A stretch of DNA of 64,000 bases from assembly GCA_014155875.1 (NCBI GenBank), contig JACEFZ010013490.1, positions 141,001 through 205,000 on the forward strand. Direction: 5' to 3'. Positions 45,426 to 57,169 of the stretch are shown piece after piece; positions within the stretch are counted from its first letter, which is position 1, and each line of letters starts with the position of its first letter. Source of the stretch: Cepaea nemoralis. Taxonomy: Eukaryota; Mollusca; Gastropoda; Stylommatophora; Helicidae. The notes under the pieces are model-generated. The model saw nothing but the letters and a program-made list of their open reading frames with translations, was not told the origin of the DNA and did not search any database. The position numbers and the translations under genes are program-made.

Positions 45426-48108
45426 ACACGCACACACATGTATAGTGAACAATTATAGTTAAACAATTATAATGAACAATTATACTGAACAATTATACCA
45501 GTAAATGAATTATGGTGGCATATAGTCGGTATGGATTAAGTATTGAAAGAGTTTTCGGTTAAATGTGTAGGGACTCATTGGAGTTTTCAGATCTGGAGGC
45601 AGATCATTCCATAAGTGAGCACCAGAATAGGCGAAACATGTTTTGTATAGGTCCAATCTAGGCTTTGAGACATGTAACAAATTTAGGCGCTTGCTGTTCA
45701 TTGCATTAGATTGAATCAGCGGCAGAAGATACTCTGGGGTATTTTGAGATATAATTTTATTCACTAATTTGGCTTTGTTGAAAAGGAAGCGCTTTTGTAG
45801 TGGTAGAAGTCTTAGATGACTGTACAAATTATTACTTTCAACGTGCTTTATGTCAGAAACCAGACGAATAGCGCGGTTTTGTAGAGAACATAGTCGTTTT
45901 AAATTAGATTTAGGGCAACCATCCCAAACTGTGGAACAGTAATCGAGATGTGATTGGATATAGCATGTATAGAATATTTTTCGTGTGCTTTCGTCCAGGA
46001 AGTGCTGAATTTTAGCAAGTTGGTAAACTTTTTGTGCTATTTTCTTGGTAAGAGCGTGAACATGAGAGCTCCAGTTCAAATGGCTGTCTATTAAAAGCCC
46101 TAGTGTTTTATGTTCAGTCACATTAACTATAGGTAACGTGCCCATGCGGAGTTCGAGCGGTGATCCAGTTATGGCTAGTGTCTGTAGTTTTTGTCTGGTC
46201 GTTATTAGCATGGATTTGGTTTTGTCGATGTTAATTTGCATGCGGTTTTCATTGCTCCATCTAGTAAGATTATCAAGTTCCTTTTGTAAAGAATTCTCTA
46301 ATTCACTACGGTTTTCTTGACTAGTATATATAGTACAGTCGTCTGCGAATAGATCACAAGTTGTATTGATATATAAAGGAAGATCATTAATATAAACTGC
46401 AAAAGCAGCGGACCTAGTATTGAGCCCTGAGGCACACCAATATTAAGCTGTGTGGGTCTTGATAGACAGTTGTTGAAGGACACGACTTGTTGCCTGTCGG
46501 ATAGAAATGACGTAATTATGTTCACCATGTTGGTGCTTGTCTTCATTTGCTTTAGTTTTCTAATTAAAATATCGTGATCTACCATATCAAAAGCTTTTTT
46601 AAAGTCTACAAACACCGCTCCACAAATTCTACCGTTGTTGATGTTTAAGTGCCAGTTATCGGTCATTTTTGTTAGAGCACTATGGCAAGAATATTTAGGT
46701 CGAAACCAGATTGACTGTTAATTATTAGATCATTGTTAATTAAATGGTGTAACGTTATTTTATGAATGTGTTTTTCTAGTGGTTTTGATAGCGACGATAG
46801 TAAGGAAATAGGTCTATAATTACCCAAAACGCTATTATCGATTGAGCCATTTTTAATAAGCGGAAACACTTTAGCAATTTTAATGCAGATGGAAAGTAGT
46901 TTTGGCCAGGCACTGGTTATATATGACGTTAAGGACTCGCTAATGACTGGTGCAGCACAACGAAGAATTCTATTACTGATACCATCTAGGCCGTGTGAGT
47001 TTGTTGATTTGAGGTTCAAGAGATATTATAAACGTCTGCAACAGACATTAAAGGAATCTCAGCGGAATATTTCTGGCGCACTTCTCCTCACAGAATGATG
47101 CCAGTGAACTTAAATTACACGATGAGTCTGGTATTGAAGACTTTAGATTCTCTATTTCTGATTGAAAGAACCAACTGAATTCATCGCATGTTATAGAATT
47201 TGGTATTGCTGATTCTGTAGGGCGTTTCTTAATGGTTAGCAAGTTAATAGCCTTCCATATATTTGTACTGTTTGAATTATCTACAATCAAATTTTTAAAA
47301 TGATCTTTTTTTATCCTACGAATTTCATATTTTAACTTATTCCTTAGTCTGCGGTAATTGATGAAGTCTTTATTTTGTGTGCTGTATCTCGCTCTCTCAT
47401 GATTTCCAGCACTTCTCTAGTGACCCATGGGGATTTATGTTGATTTTTGACTCGAACTTCTTTGATTGGCACGTGTTTATCGAACACATTGTAGACTGTC
47501 TTCGTTTAGAAAGCTAATGCATCGTCCGGGTCAGGAAGTTGGTAAACGTGATCAAGGGCTGCTTTTCTTAAGTCTTGCAAAAATAAATCTTTGTTGAATG
47601 CTTTATAATTCCTAAATTTGATACTTACATGTTTATGTTTAAGAGGTTTGAACCCAATTCTTGACCATGTACAACATACCGGGTAGTGGTCACTAACTGT
47701 ACAAACAGGAACAGAACATTCAATAATATTATCTGGACAAGTAACATATATATGATCAATTATAGTTGAGGATGTGTCAGTAACCCTTGTGGGACGGTTT
47801 ATTAGTTGTTTGAAATTGTAAGAAAGAATGATATCGTCCCATGTCTGGTTGGGTTTACTAATATCTATGTTGAAGTCACCTAGTATCATAACTTCTCTAC
47901 CTGCTGTAAACACTCTATCCATCATTGTAGTGAAGCAGTCATACCAACTGTACCCGGCACAAGGATTCCTATATAGGTATCCAATGAGAAACGGCTGTTG
48001 GCTGGCTTCACCTCTAACCAAACACATTCTATCTCTACTGTCTCGAGATCACTTCTACGGGACCAGTTGAGAGAATTGGAAATGTATACAGCAATACCTG
48101 TCTCTAGA

Positions 48109-48333
48109 GGAAGAAGAAGAAGAAGAAGAAGAAGAGAAGAAAATCACGATCTGTTCTACTGGGAAGCGACGATGTGGTCGAAGCTGTAGCACGCTTGCTT
48201 ATTTACTTTAATTAACCTCCCCACCCCCCCCCCCCACCCCACCCCACCCCACCAAAAAAAAATAGCTGCATGGCCCGGCAGGACATATTATTTCTTAATT
48301 TGGCCCACCTACTGAAAAGGTTGGCCACCCATG
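48109..48333 (+). other. Right (GAA)n remnant and hAT right end
   Basis: (GAA)n to 48137, then about 80 bp of unassigned sequence, a C-rich/CCCCACCCCA run (48220-48255), and the hAT subterminal and terminal sequence. Confidence 0.6.
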
Positions 48334-48493
48334 GATTAAAGTGTTCAATTATCAATAAATGATTAATGATAACACTAAATGATAACATTAAAAACAATTA
48401 TCACAAAATTGTTTTCTTCTTTCGTTCGCCTGAAATATGTTTATAACTGCAATGTTGTCTCTTGTCTGAATCTAACAGTCTTTTTTAGTTCAC

Positions 48494-49205
48494 TCAGCGG
48501 TCCATAGAGTTATCTTCCATTGTGGTCTCTCTAGGCCAGAAGGTTCGCCTGGATATGTTGTAGTTTGGGCAATCCTGGAGTATGTGCTCTACTGTCTGCG
48601 ACGCCAAACCACATGTGCATATGGCTGGGTCACCAATCTTGAATTTTGTATACATGTGGTTGCGTAATCTATTATGTCCTGTTCTGAGGCGCAGAAGAAT
48701 GACATGTTCTGGTCTGTCCATAACGTGATAGTCGTCTTGAATAGGGTTTGGTGGCCTTCTGACTGATTTGATCATTCTTTTCTTTTGGTGGTATGTAATG
48801 GGCACATCAGTTGTTCTTCTTTTGCTCCTTCCTTAGCCAATCGATCAGCTCTGTCGTTTCCGGGGACTCCACAGTGGGATGGTATCCACTGTATGGTGAC
48901 CTTACGCTGACTGCTAAGTTCAGGAAGTAGTGTCCTTAGAACTGGCAATTTCCCAGACAGGAGCGCCTCTATTACGGATTTTGCATCTGTCAGTATCACC
49001 ACAGGTTGTGTACCATGGCTGGTATTTTGTAGTTTCTCTGTGGCTATCTTGACTGCCTCAATTTCAGCATCATAGTTATGACAGTACTTTCCTGTTGGAA
49101 CTCTGGCCGTGTCTCTAGTATTATTTGGGTATTCTATATACACTCCCGCTCCTCCATTTCGAATAGCATTTTGTGCTGACCCATCTGTGTAAAATGGTGT
49201 AAAAT
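48494..49205 (-). pseudogene. LINE fragment: RNase H plus C-terminal zinc region
   Basis: Minus strand. FYTDGSAQNAIRNGGAGVYI opens the RNase H domain at about 49200. Then AEIEAVKIATEKL, VILTDAKSVIEALLSGK and IQWIPSHCGVPGNDRADRLA give the D-E-D-D/H pattern intact. After a frameshift near 48800, RPEHVILLRLRTGHNRLRNH and CTCGLASQTVEHILQDCPNY form the usual C-terminal CCHC-like tail of I/jockey-group LINEs. Upstream RT is absent. Different family from the 26-27 kb LINE by sequence. Confidence 0.8.
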
Positions 49206-49860
49206 CACTAAATGATAGATGATGGTAGTTTTCTTATAAGTTCTTATTTGTTATAAACTTTTGAAAAGTTATATCTATACTCTGTAACTTCCTCAACTAA
49301 AAATAGCTACATCTGATATCAGACTATTATGATGAATGAAGATTAACAGAGTTAACTTTTTTTAAAATCGTATGTCTTTAAATACGTTGTCTAAATATGT
49401 TATGAATATGAGAAGGGACAGGAGAGGGATGTGTGGGGTTAATCTTCTGTACACTTTATGACTTGATGTGGCCCTTGCAGGCCAGTAAAAAATTTTTAGA
49501 AGCTACGCTTAACAACGCAGAGAAAATTTGACTTTCGGCACTTCCACATTCTTCTTGCGGGAAACATGGGTTAGAAAATTTTGACGTATCTAAAATAGAT
49601 CCAGTATTTTACGAAAACTTTGGAGATGCCTTCAAGTATTTATCAAATTTTTTGTAACGCATATGCCTGTGAAATAATTGCTTTAAAAATTTAATAAAAC
49701 ATTAAGAAATATACTACAATTATTTAAATTACATAATATAGCAATGTTACTAAAAGTTATGTCCCTTGATATAACTTTGAAATAAACTGTTTTTTATAAC
49801 TTAACTCATTGAAGTCCCCTTAATTAGACATCTTTGCTTTTAATATTATTTTATTACGTA
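49206..49860. other. AT-rich spacer, no supported gene
   Basis: Contains a short protein-like stretch at 49570-49655 (FDVSKIDPVFYENFGDAFKY, plus strand) and GATGTGGCCCTTGCAGGCCA near 49464, reminiscent of hAT subterminal sequence. Neither could be assigned. Confidence 0.3.
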
Positions 49861-49864
49861 AATC

Positions 49865-51340
49865 CATCCCTCCATCATGTGCCATGCCGGTAAGCGTGGG
49901 CGGTCATGTTCTGCCATCTGACTCGATCACTAGAGTCGTGGATCAGCTCCGTGTTCCTGTCTCGACCATGCCATGTGGCCAAGCCATCCAGGTATTTACT
50001 TCTCGGTCTTCCCCTTGATCTCTTCTCTTCGATCTTGCCAGTTGTCACCAAGTTCTAAAATTCATTTCTTCTCATAACATGCCCAAAAAATGTTGACTGT
50101 CTACGTCTAATGTCTCTAATCAGTTTACGATCTTCATTTGTTTCTTGAAGGACTTGTTCATTGGTTTTTCTGTCTGTCCATGGTATTCTTTGCATTTTCC
50201 TCAGAAACCACATTTCCACAGCCATCAGCTGTTTTTCAGCTTGACTGCTTATTTTCCACGCCTCACATCCATAGGTTCTATGTAGCACCTCAAGACTCTT
50301 TTTCTCGTTTCAATTAATATCTTTTTATTGGTCAGTATGTTTTTCATCTTGCAAAAGGCTTCCTTCGCAATGGCAATTCTTGTTCTAATCTCCTAAAGGC
50401 ATCTCCCATCAGAGTGAATCTGTTCACTGCATTTTTCTTGCTTTTGTCGCAATGAGAATATCATATCAATGGTAGACCAGTTCTGTCGAAAGCCACACTG
50501 TGATTCGGGGTAGACTTGATCTCCTAAGACTTGAAGTCTGCGCAGAACAATTCTGGCAAATACTTTTCCAACAATACACAGAAGTGAGATACCCCTATAG
50601 TTGTCGCAGTCGCTCCGATCGCCCTTGTTCTTGTAGCTTGAATCTTTGAAATCCTGTGGGACTTGTCCTTCACGCCAGCATAGCTCTATTAGCTGGTGGA
50701 TCTGTAGAGTGCCCACTCCTGATAACCTCTATTGGAATACCATCCTTAACTGGAGCCTTGCCAGATGCAAGTTCATTTATAGCACACTTAACTTCTGTTT
50801 TCGTGGGAAGTGTGTCCAGGTGATCAAGAGTTGGTAGAGCCTCTATGGCGTTGAGGGCATCATCCGCTAGTTTGGTCTCACTTGAGTAAAGCTCCAAATA
50901 GTGCTCTACCCATCTTTCCATCTGTTGTTTCTTATCAGTTATGATTTCTCCAGTCAAGGTTTTCAATTGTGCACTTCTTTTGATCACTGGACCACAGGCT
51001 TTCTTTATTCTTTCATACATGCTTCTGATGTTTCCCTCATCACTTGCGATTTGAATGGACTCACATAACTTGATTCAATAATCATTTGCACACTGCCTGG
51101 CAGCATTTTGCACATCCTTCATAGCTTGCTTTAGCTCACTCAGAGTGTTACGCGTTGGTCTTTCCTTGTTTCTTAAGAGAGCCATCTTTTTCTTATCAAT
51201 CAAGGGCTGCAGAGTCTGGCTGTTTGCCGCTAACCAGTCCTGCCTCTTATGATCCACAGTGCCGTAAACTCCTACGGCAGTTTTATAAAGCGTTTCCTTA
51301 AGTTGACCCCACTTTTCATTTACTGTTCAATTTTCTGGTG
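49865..51340 (-). pseudogene. LINE (EN-RT type) with RT core deleted
   Basis: Minus order: MDHKRQDWLAANSQTLQPLI linker (51075-51257), EIITDKKQQMERWVEHYLEL and EALPTLDHLDTLPTKTEVKC (50670-51020). RT follows: YKNKGDRSDCDNYRGISLLC, QCGFRQNWSTIDMIFSLRQK (50393-50716), joined directly to a distal HSDGRCL/IRTRIAIAKEAFCKMKNIL segment, so motifs with FADD/YADD are missing. The C-terminal part at 49870-50288 has TYGCEAWKISSQAEKQLMAV, FFGHVMRRNEF and RSRGRPRSKYLDGLATWHGR. Related fragments are at 18720-18860 and 54917-55975. Several stops. Confidence 0.8.
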
Positions 51341-51862
51341 TATCAGTGAAAGTGTCTTCATGTTACTGTTCGCATTTTTTTTCCTCGTAAATCCTATCTG
51401 GCAACCTACTATATTTAAACTCTGCAGCCAAGAGTGCCTTCTCACCTGGAAAATCCGTCTTTTCTGCTCCAACATGGATACATAGTGGTTGTGATTTTTA
51501 GTTTTGTGCTTTTTTATATTTCGTTGTCCTATCTATCCGTGTTGTCCTGTACTTGACAAAGATTCTGAGAATCGAAACGCCGGCCTTTCTGTGTGTCAGT
51601 ATTGTACGCGTGTGTGTTTATTTTATTTTATTATATTATTCATTTTATATATTTATTAAGTGCTTCTGATTTCGGATTTTCACCTGTATTTCGGGATACG
51701 AGATGGATCTCCTTGTAAGGTATGTCCAACGTGTTGATGTTTAGTACGTTTCTTCTCGAAGGAGCTTAATATACCTATTTGTTTCCAGTTCATATTGTTA
51801 TATCCTGCTGCAGCCGCTGCTTTTTCTTTCTATTAGATGCGGTAATACCTATTCGTCACCTA
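51341..51862. other. Spacer, no supported gene
   Basis: Contains GACAAAGATTCTGAGAATCG and AAACGCCGGCC (about 51557-51585), a phrase resembling Penelope-family UTRs with a degenerate hammerhead core. Not assigned with confidence. Confidence 0.25.
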
Positions 51863-51970
51863 TAGAGATAAAAAGAGGAGTGAGGCAGGGATGAGTGTTG
51901 TCCCCAAGCCTCTTCAACCTATACACAGAACTAATTTTTTAACAAGTTGAAATGCCTGGACTCAACATCA
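51863..51970 (+). pseudogene. RTE LINE RT fragment
   Basis: The plus strand reads IKRGVRQG, stop, VLSPSLFNLYTELIF, stop, QVEMPGLNING. This is closely similar to the RT segment of the RTE relic at 22728-25085 (GVRQGCVLSLSLFIIYTERI, QVEMPGLNING). A fragment of ~100 bp abutting the 37-bp satellite. Confidence 0.7.
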
Positions 51971-52928
51971 ATGGAACACATACCTAACTGATTGTATTTC
52001 TGACCAGGAGTGATACATACCTAACTTATTTCTGACCAGGAGAGACACATACCCAGTTGTTGGTATTTCTGACCAGGAGAGACACATACCCAGTTGTTGG
52101 TATTTCTGACCAGGAGAGACACATACCCAACTGTTTGTATTTCTGACTAGGAGAGACACATACCTAACTGTTTGTATTTCTGACCAGGAGTGACACATAC
52201 CTAACTGTTTGTATTTCTGACCAGGAGTGACACATACCTAACTGTTTGTATTTCTGACCAGGAGTGACACAAACCTAACTGTTTGTATTTCTGACCAGGA
52301 GAGATACATACCCAACTGTTTGTATTTCTGACCAGGAGAGACACATACCCAACTGTTTGTATTTCTGACTAGGAGAGACACATACCTAACTGTTTGTATT
52401 TCTGACCAGGAGTGACACACACCTAACTGTTTGTATTTCTGACCAGGAGTGACACATACCTAACTGTTTGTATTTCTGACCAGGAGTGACACAAACCTAA
52501 CTGTTTGTATTTCTGACCAGGAGAGACACATACCCAACTGTTTGTATTTATGACCAGTAGTGACACATACCTAACTGTTTCTATTTCTGACCAGTAGGGA
52601 CACATACCTAACTGTTTGTATTTCTGACCAGGAGTGACACAAACGTAACTGTTTGTATTTCTGACCAGTAGGGACACATACCTAACTGTTTGTATTTCTG
52701 ACCAGGAGTGACACAAACGTAACTGTTTGTATTTCTGACCAGGAGTGACACATACATAACTGTGTCTATTTCTGACCAGGAGTGACACAAACCTAACTGT
52801 TTGTATTTCTGACCAGTAGGGACACATACCTAACTGTTTGTATTTCTGACCAGGAGTGACACAAACGTAACTGTTTGTATTTCTGACCAGTAGGGACACA
52901 TACCTAACTGTTTGTATTTCTGACCAGG
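51971..52928. repeat. 37-bp satellite
   Basis: About 26 units of CTGTTTGTATTTCTGACCAG plus GAGTGACACATACCTAA. Variants are GAGAGACACATACCCAA and TAGGGACACATACCTAA, occurring in runs, which suggests local duplication of several units. Confidence 0.95.
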
Positions 52929-53234
52929 AGCCACGTGCGGTTCAACATTGGTTAATGCGCATGGCCGCCATGGCAATGGTGGGAGTGTATTTCCCGGCCA
53001 GGACAGGATGTGGTTATTTCAAACAGCACGGCTCTCTGAGTTGACCCAACCATACATAAAGTAAGCTTTGATGGTCGACCCAATCACAAAATCCGTTTCA
53101 AATAATGTTCTCAATATTCTATATTGACTGGCACCTTACATCTTGACAGACGATAGTTTGTAAAATGTAGTTATATCTCTCCACACCACAAAGCCTGGGC
53201 TGAGTTTAGAGACCATGTGTTGCCCATTCAGCAT

Positions 53235-53301
<67 letters not shown>

Positions 53302-53635
53302 GTCTGTCTGTCTAGTTTACTCCAGACTAAAGGTAACATCAATAAGTCTGGACCAAGACAAGCCACTGAAGCTGCTGGATAAGCAAAGCAATGTTCTAAT
53401 TTCACGCCTGTCGGATCTGTGATCCTAGACCAGTTGTCGACCAAGGCTGAGGCCTGGTCTACCTTGCATGACATTTACTGTTTATGATGCATGTCCTATA
53501 TTCTGTATAATGTATTTACTAAGGTATAGGATGAACTTCTACCACGACGAGAATTGGTCATCCCATCTTAGATTTGCTTGTGACCTAGTATTTGTGTAAG
53601 TGTGAAATCCCACACCAGTATGACAGTCAGAGTAT
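52929..53635. other. Spacer with (CT)n
   Basis: No gene supported. (CT)n at 53238-53297 followed by (CTGT)n. A GGCACCTTACATCTTGACAG ACGATAG phrase near 53130 recurs at about 54795. Confidence 0.5.
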
Positions 53636-53800
53636 TACCTATTCAGTGAATTACCTATTCAGTGAATTACCTATTCAGTGAATTACCTATATAGTGAATT
53701 ACCTATACAGTGAATTACCTATACAGTGAATTACCTATACAGTGAATTGCCTATACAGAGAATTACCTATACAGTGAATTATCTATACAGTGAATTACCG
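53636..53800. repeat. 16-bp minisatellite
   Basis: About ten units of GTGAATTACCTATACA. The early units have CTATTCA. Confidence 0.9.
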
Positions 53801-54565
53801 GCATCTTTACAGTTGGCAAATATTTGTTTTGTTGCTTTGGCATGATTAGATGAAAGTATACTTCAGTTACAATAATGCATAATAGCAGTGTCGCTTTACA
53901 GGCAAACCAAAATACATTACCATATACAGAATCTTGAAACAGCACAGGAAGTGAATTGGACAACGGCCACGCAAATCTCTTCCCTGATTTGGGAATTAAT
54001 ATAAAACTAGGTATTATCTCAGATTCACGCTTTCACGAATGCAAACATGGAAGTTGTCGTCAGCGCCAGTCGACTGACTGGGTTTATCTTCACGATTTCT
54101 AAATAGCAAACACAACAGAAATTAACAACGCACTTCTATTCCTGTAAATTCCACAGGTGACACAAGCAGAATTTACAATGCTCTTCTCTTAACGTAAATT
54201 GCACATTTTATAAGGAAGGCACAATTAGCAATAAATTTCCCTGCCAAACTACCACACAATGTATGTAATACACAACGCTTGCTGAACTTCTCCTCATGTA
54301 CGTTTCCCCATTCACAAACATTCACAACACGGCGAGGCTCTAGAACCTGGGGTGCACTCACGCTACCAACCGGGAACTTTGCTCCGCGTGGGGATATGCG
54401 CAAGGTGAGTATTTACCCTCGTTCCTGATTCAGGCATCTCTGTATATACAAAAACACAAGTCTCTTGTCAGCTGAGCGGACATTTGTGAATGAATAACTG
54501 AGATATATCTGATACAATAAATGTAATGTTGAATCTGACAGAAACACTAAATGTAATGTGCATGA
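53801..54565. other. Spacer, no supported gene
   Basis: Low-repeat sequence without a recognisable reading frame, promoter or RNA gene. Confidence 0.4.
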
Positions 54566-54775
54566 ATAGGTAGGTAGGTAGGTTTGGTAGGAAGGTAGAT
54601 AGGTGGCTTGGTAGCTAGGTAGGTAGGTATATTGGTAGGTAGAGAAGTACAAAGATGGGTGGATGCTAGGTAGGTAGGAAGGTGGGTTGGTAGCTAGGCA
54701 GATAGGTAGGTATATAGGTAAGTAGGTAGGTAGGTACATAGGTACATAGGTAGGTAGGTAGATAAGTAGGAAGCT
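54566..54775. repeat. (TAGG)n-rich microsatellite
   Basis: Degenerate GTAGGTAGGTAG/GATAGGTGGTTTGG tract. Tyrosine/leucine/proline frames on the minus strand are artefacts. Confidence 0.9.
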
Positions 54776-54811
54776 AGAAAGTTATGTATGTCATTGGCAC
54801 CTTGTCGTCTT

Positions 54812-54927
54812 GACAGACGATAGTTTTGTGACATTGTGCTTCAAACAAGACTTCATAACTACAACCCATGACAGACGATAGTTTTGTGACATTGTGCTTC
54901 AAACAAGACTTCATAACTACAACCCAT
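54812..54927. repeat. Exact 58-bp tandem duplication
   Basis: ACAGACGATAGTTTTGTGAC through CTACAACCCATG occurs twice without change (54812-54869 and 54870-54927), abutting the 3' end of the adjacent LINE. Confidence 0.9.
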
Positions 54928-55975
54928 GGCGGTGGTGAATGTGGCTGTTAAAGCCAGTTAGCGCTGTAAACGTTCGTCCACAGTGGATGCATGTGAATAC
55001 ATGGTCATTTTCACCATCATGCACCATCTTACGTCTCGCACGCTCGGTGTGTGACTTATCTGCAATCTCCTTTGTCTTTATTCCATTTCTGATATGTGCC
55101 ATCTATGCAACACGGTTCATTTATAGCACAATTAACTTCTGTTATGGTGGGAAGCGTATCCAGGCGGTCAAGAGTTGACAGGGCTTTTATGGCGTTGAGG
55201 GCATCATTTTCTAATTTGGTCTCACTTGAGTAAAGCTCCGTATAGTGCTCTACCCATCAAACCATCTGCTGTTTCTTATCAGTGATGATTTCTCCAGTAA
55301 AGGCTTTCAGTGGTGCACTTCTTTTGATCATTAGACCACAGGCTTTCCTTATATCTTCATACATGCTTCTGATGTTTCCCTTATCACTTTCATTTTGAAT
55401 GAACTCACATAACTTGATCCAATAGTCATTTGTACACTGCCTGGAAGCCTTATGCACATCCTTCCTAGCTGGCTTCAGCTCACTGAGAGTTTTATTTGTT
55501 GTTCTTTCCTTGTTTCTTAAGTGAGCATCTTCGTTTTTATCAATCAAGGGCTGCAGTGTCTGGCTGTTTGCCACAAAGCAGTTCTGCCTCTTATGATCCA
55601 CAGTGCCGTAAACCTAATACCGTTGTTTTATAAAGAGTTTCCTTAAGTTTACCCCACTTTTCATTTGCTGTACAAGTCTCTGATATATCAGTGAAAGCGT
55701 CTTCAAGTTGCTGGTAGAACACAAAGCATTTATTAGGATCGTGGATTTTAATAACATTAATCCTGAGGCTAGATTTGTGTTAGCTGTGTAGATTTTCTTT
55801 GGTCTAAGCAACTCTTGCAACAACCAAAGAATGATCCATATCACAGTCAGCATTGTGGTAACTTCGAGTTAATGATGTATGGTTCGGTTCAGATGGTGTC
55901 TCCGTGTGATGATGAAGTCCAGCTGATGCCAATGGCCTGATCTTAGCTGTTTCCGTGTGATGTCTGTCTGTCTGT
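54917..55975 (-). pseudogene. LINE (EN-RT type) fragment with C-terminal zinc finger
   Basis: Minus strand. The endonuclease end has WHQLDFIITRRHHLNRTIHH and SYHNADCDMDHSLVVARVA (about 55800-55960). The linker follows: RPKKIYTANTNLASGL; MDHKRQNCFVANSQTLQPLI; CTNDYWIKLCEFIQNESDKG; ITDKKQQMV (55257-55853). After loss of the RT, a C2H2-like C-terminus FTCIHCGRTFTALTGFNSHI HHRHG (54917-55102). Same family as 49865-51340 (shared DHKRQ...LQPLIDK and EIITDKKQQM). Frameshifted. Confidence 0.75.
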
Positions 55976-55994
55976 GTGTGTGTGTGTGTGTGTT

Positions 55995-56052
<58 letters not shown>
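55971..56052. repeat. (TG)n microsatellite
   Basis: About 40 TG units with one TTTGTTTG interruption. Confidence 0.95.
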
Positions 56053-56053
<1 letters not shown>

Positions 56054-56079
56054 CAGGCCGGCTTAAATGAACGATAATC

Positions 56080-56150
56080 AGATTTTGCATAATTTGTGCA
56101 TGGCATATTTCGCTGCATCTCGTCAGGTGAATACTGCATGCAGATATGCA
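56080..56150 (-). mobile_element. Diverged Penelope remnant with hammerhead-like core
   Basis: The minus strand reads ACCTGACGAGATGCAGCGAA then ATATGCC, identical to the start of the Penelope unit at 35129-35154. Flanks differ (GCAGTATTCA; ATGCACAAATTATGC). It is a short relic of the same or a sister family, about 16 kb from the intact array. Confidence 0.6.
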
Positions 56151-56391
56151 TATTAAGCTATGTTCAACAAAGAATGATTCTTCGGCTGAAGCATGATGTA
56201 CGTCGCCGCTGACCTGGAGCGAGTGTGTGGAACGTTACATCCATGGAAGTCTCACACTTGGCAGGAAGTTCTTCTGTTCACTGACTCAGCTCACTTTCTT
56301 CATTCACTTGCTCCACTTACCTGCTCCATACACCTGCTGCATTAACTTGCTCCACTTGCCCGGGAGGAAGAACAATTACTGACCAGAATTA

Positions 56392-56436
<45 letters not shown>
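56392..56436. repeat. (ATC)n microsatellite
   Basis: About 14 CAT units. Confidence 0.95.
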
Positions 56437-56438
<2 letters not shown>

Positions 56439-56439
56439 C

Positions 56440-56994
56440 TTCTGCAGTCAATCGTCGTGGGGAGGAATAGTTTGCTCTCCAGCGCTTGGTGGGCGTTATT
56501 ATTATTACTGTTCACAAATTCCGTGTGCCCCAGAAAGTGCGTGCCACACTCAGCTGCCATTTGTATCCACTCTCTTGCTCCACTCACCTGCCACTTGTAT
56601 CCACTCTTCACCAGGTTCTATGTCCTCAGGAGGATAGACTTGATAGAGTATTGTTTGACCAGGTCCATCCAGGATTTTCTTCTATTCATCCTACTGCCCC
56701 TTCTCGTCGTGATCTCACTGGGAGGTGGACGTTGTGTATCGGCATTGACTAACTAATCTACATGCATCCCTACGACGCCGAATCAAAGCCGGCTTGAACG
56801 TTATGGCAATGTCTTTTCTACTCCCAGCGAAGAAGCTCAAAGTTTCACTGTCAGCAGTCATGGTTTCCAAATGTAGAGCTGTCGCTTGTCGTGGATTACT
56901 GATTGGAAGGGCCGAATGTAAGACGGGCCTGCGTGCCCAATTTGTTACCCTTTGAAAATAAAGTTGATTTGATTTGATTTGATTGATTTGATTT
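56440..56994 (+). mobile_element. LINE 3' end, copy C
   Basis: The last ~95 bp (ATTGGAAGGGCCGAATGTAA, GACGGGCCTGCGTGCCCAAT, AAATAAAG then (TTGAT)n to 56994) match the 3' terminus of the LINE at 42453-48108. The 450 bp upstream are probably its 3' UTR but show no recognisable coding sequence. Confidence 0.7.
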
Positions 56995-57169
56995 CCTGTT
57001 ACACATATGGTGACAATATGGCTGAGGCAGTAGAGCACGTACGTTTGTACTGCGTGTGCTGACGCACGGATACAGCATGGTTCTGATTAAATGTGTGAAC
57101 TATTTATTGATGGGTTTCTTTCCCATATTCCAAAAAGCAACTATTGCCATGCACATTCGTGTTCTATTA

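Larger units (their letters stand above)
42453..48108 (-). pseudogene. CR1/jockey-group LINE, 5'-truncated, inserted in the (GAA)n tail
   Basis: Minus-strand order starts with the endonuclease: about 47998-48108 GIAVYISNSLNWSRRSDLET, then 47506-48027 LGDFNIDISKPNQTWDD and SDHYPVCCTW. A linker and RT follow (47019-46298: NYRPISLLSSLSKPLEKHIH; VFVDFKKAFDMVDHDILIRK; NIGVPQGSILGPLLL). RT-distal part 45510-46241: INIDKTKSMLITTRQKLQTL; HLNWSSHVHALTKKIAQKVY; LDYCSTVWDGCP. The RT domain has frameshifts, so it is inactive. The 3' UTR (45509-42453) is swollen by microsatellites. The end carries GGAAGGGCCGAATGTAAGAC and a (TTTGA)n tail. (GAA)n lies on both sides (42356-42452 and 48109-48136). Confidence 0.8.
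33012..48333 (+). mobile_element. hAT transposon (GTF2IRD2/ZBED-like), expanded by nested insertions
   Basis: The left end CAGGGGTGGACCAA (33012-33025) and right end TTGGCCACCCATG (48321-48333) form short imperfect inverted repeats. Both are followed internally by GGCCCGC/GGCCCACC-type subterminal sequence. Identical 8-bp flanks GATTAAAG (33004-33011 and 48334-48341) fit a hAT target duplication. The transposase gene is present as decayed halves (33718-34005 and 40424-41042). The rest of the 15.3 kb is inserted sequence. The C-terminal half of the transposase is not found and was probably deleted. Confidence 0.75.

Noticed and set aside
51550..51600. Second hammerhead ribozyme (CTGAGAATCGAAACG)
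   Set aside because: The core lacks the CTGANGA pattern (GA replaced by AA) and no stem I/III pairing was seen. At most a decayed relative.
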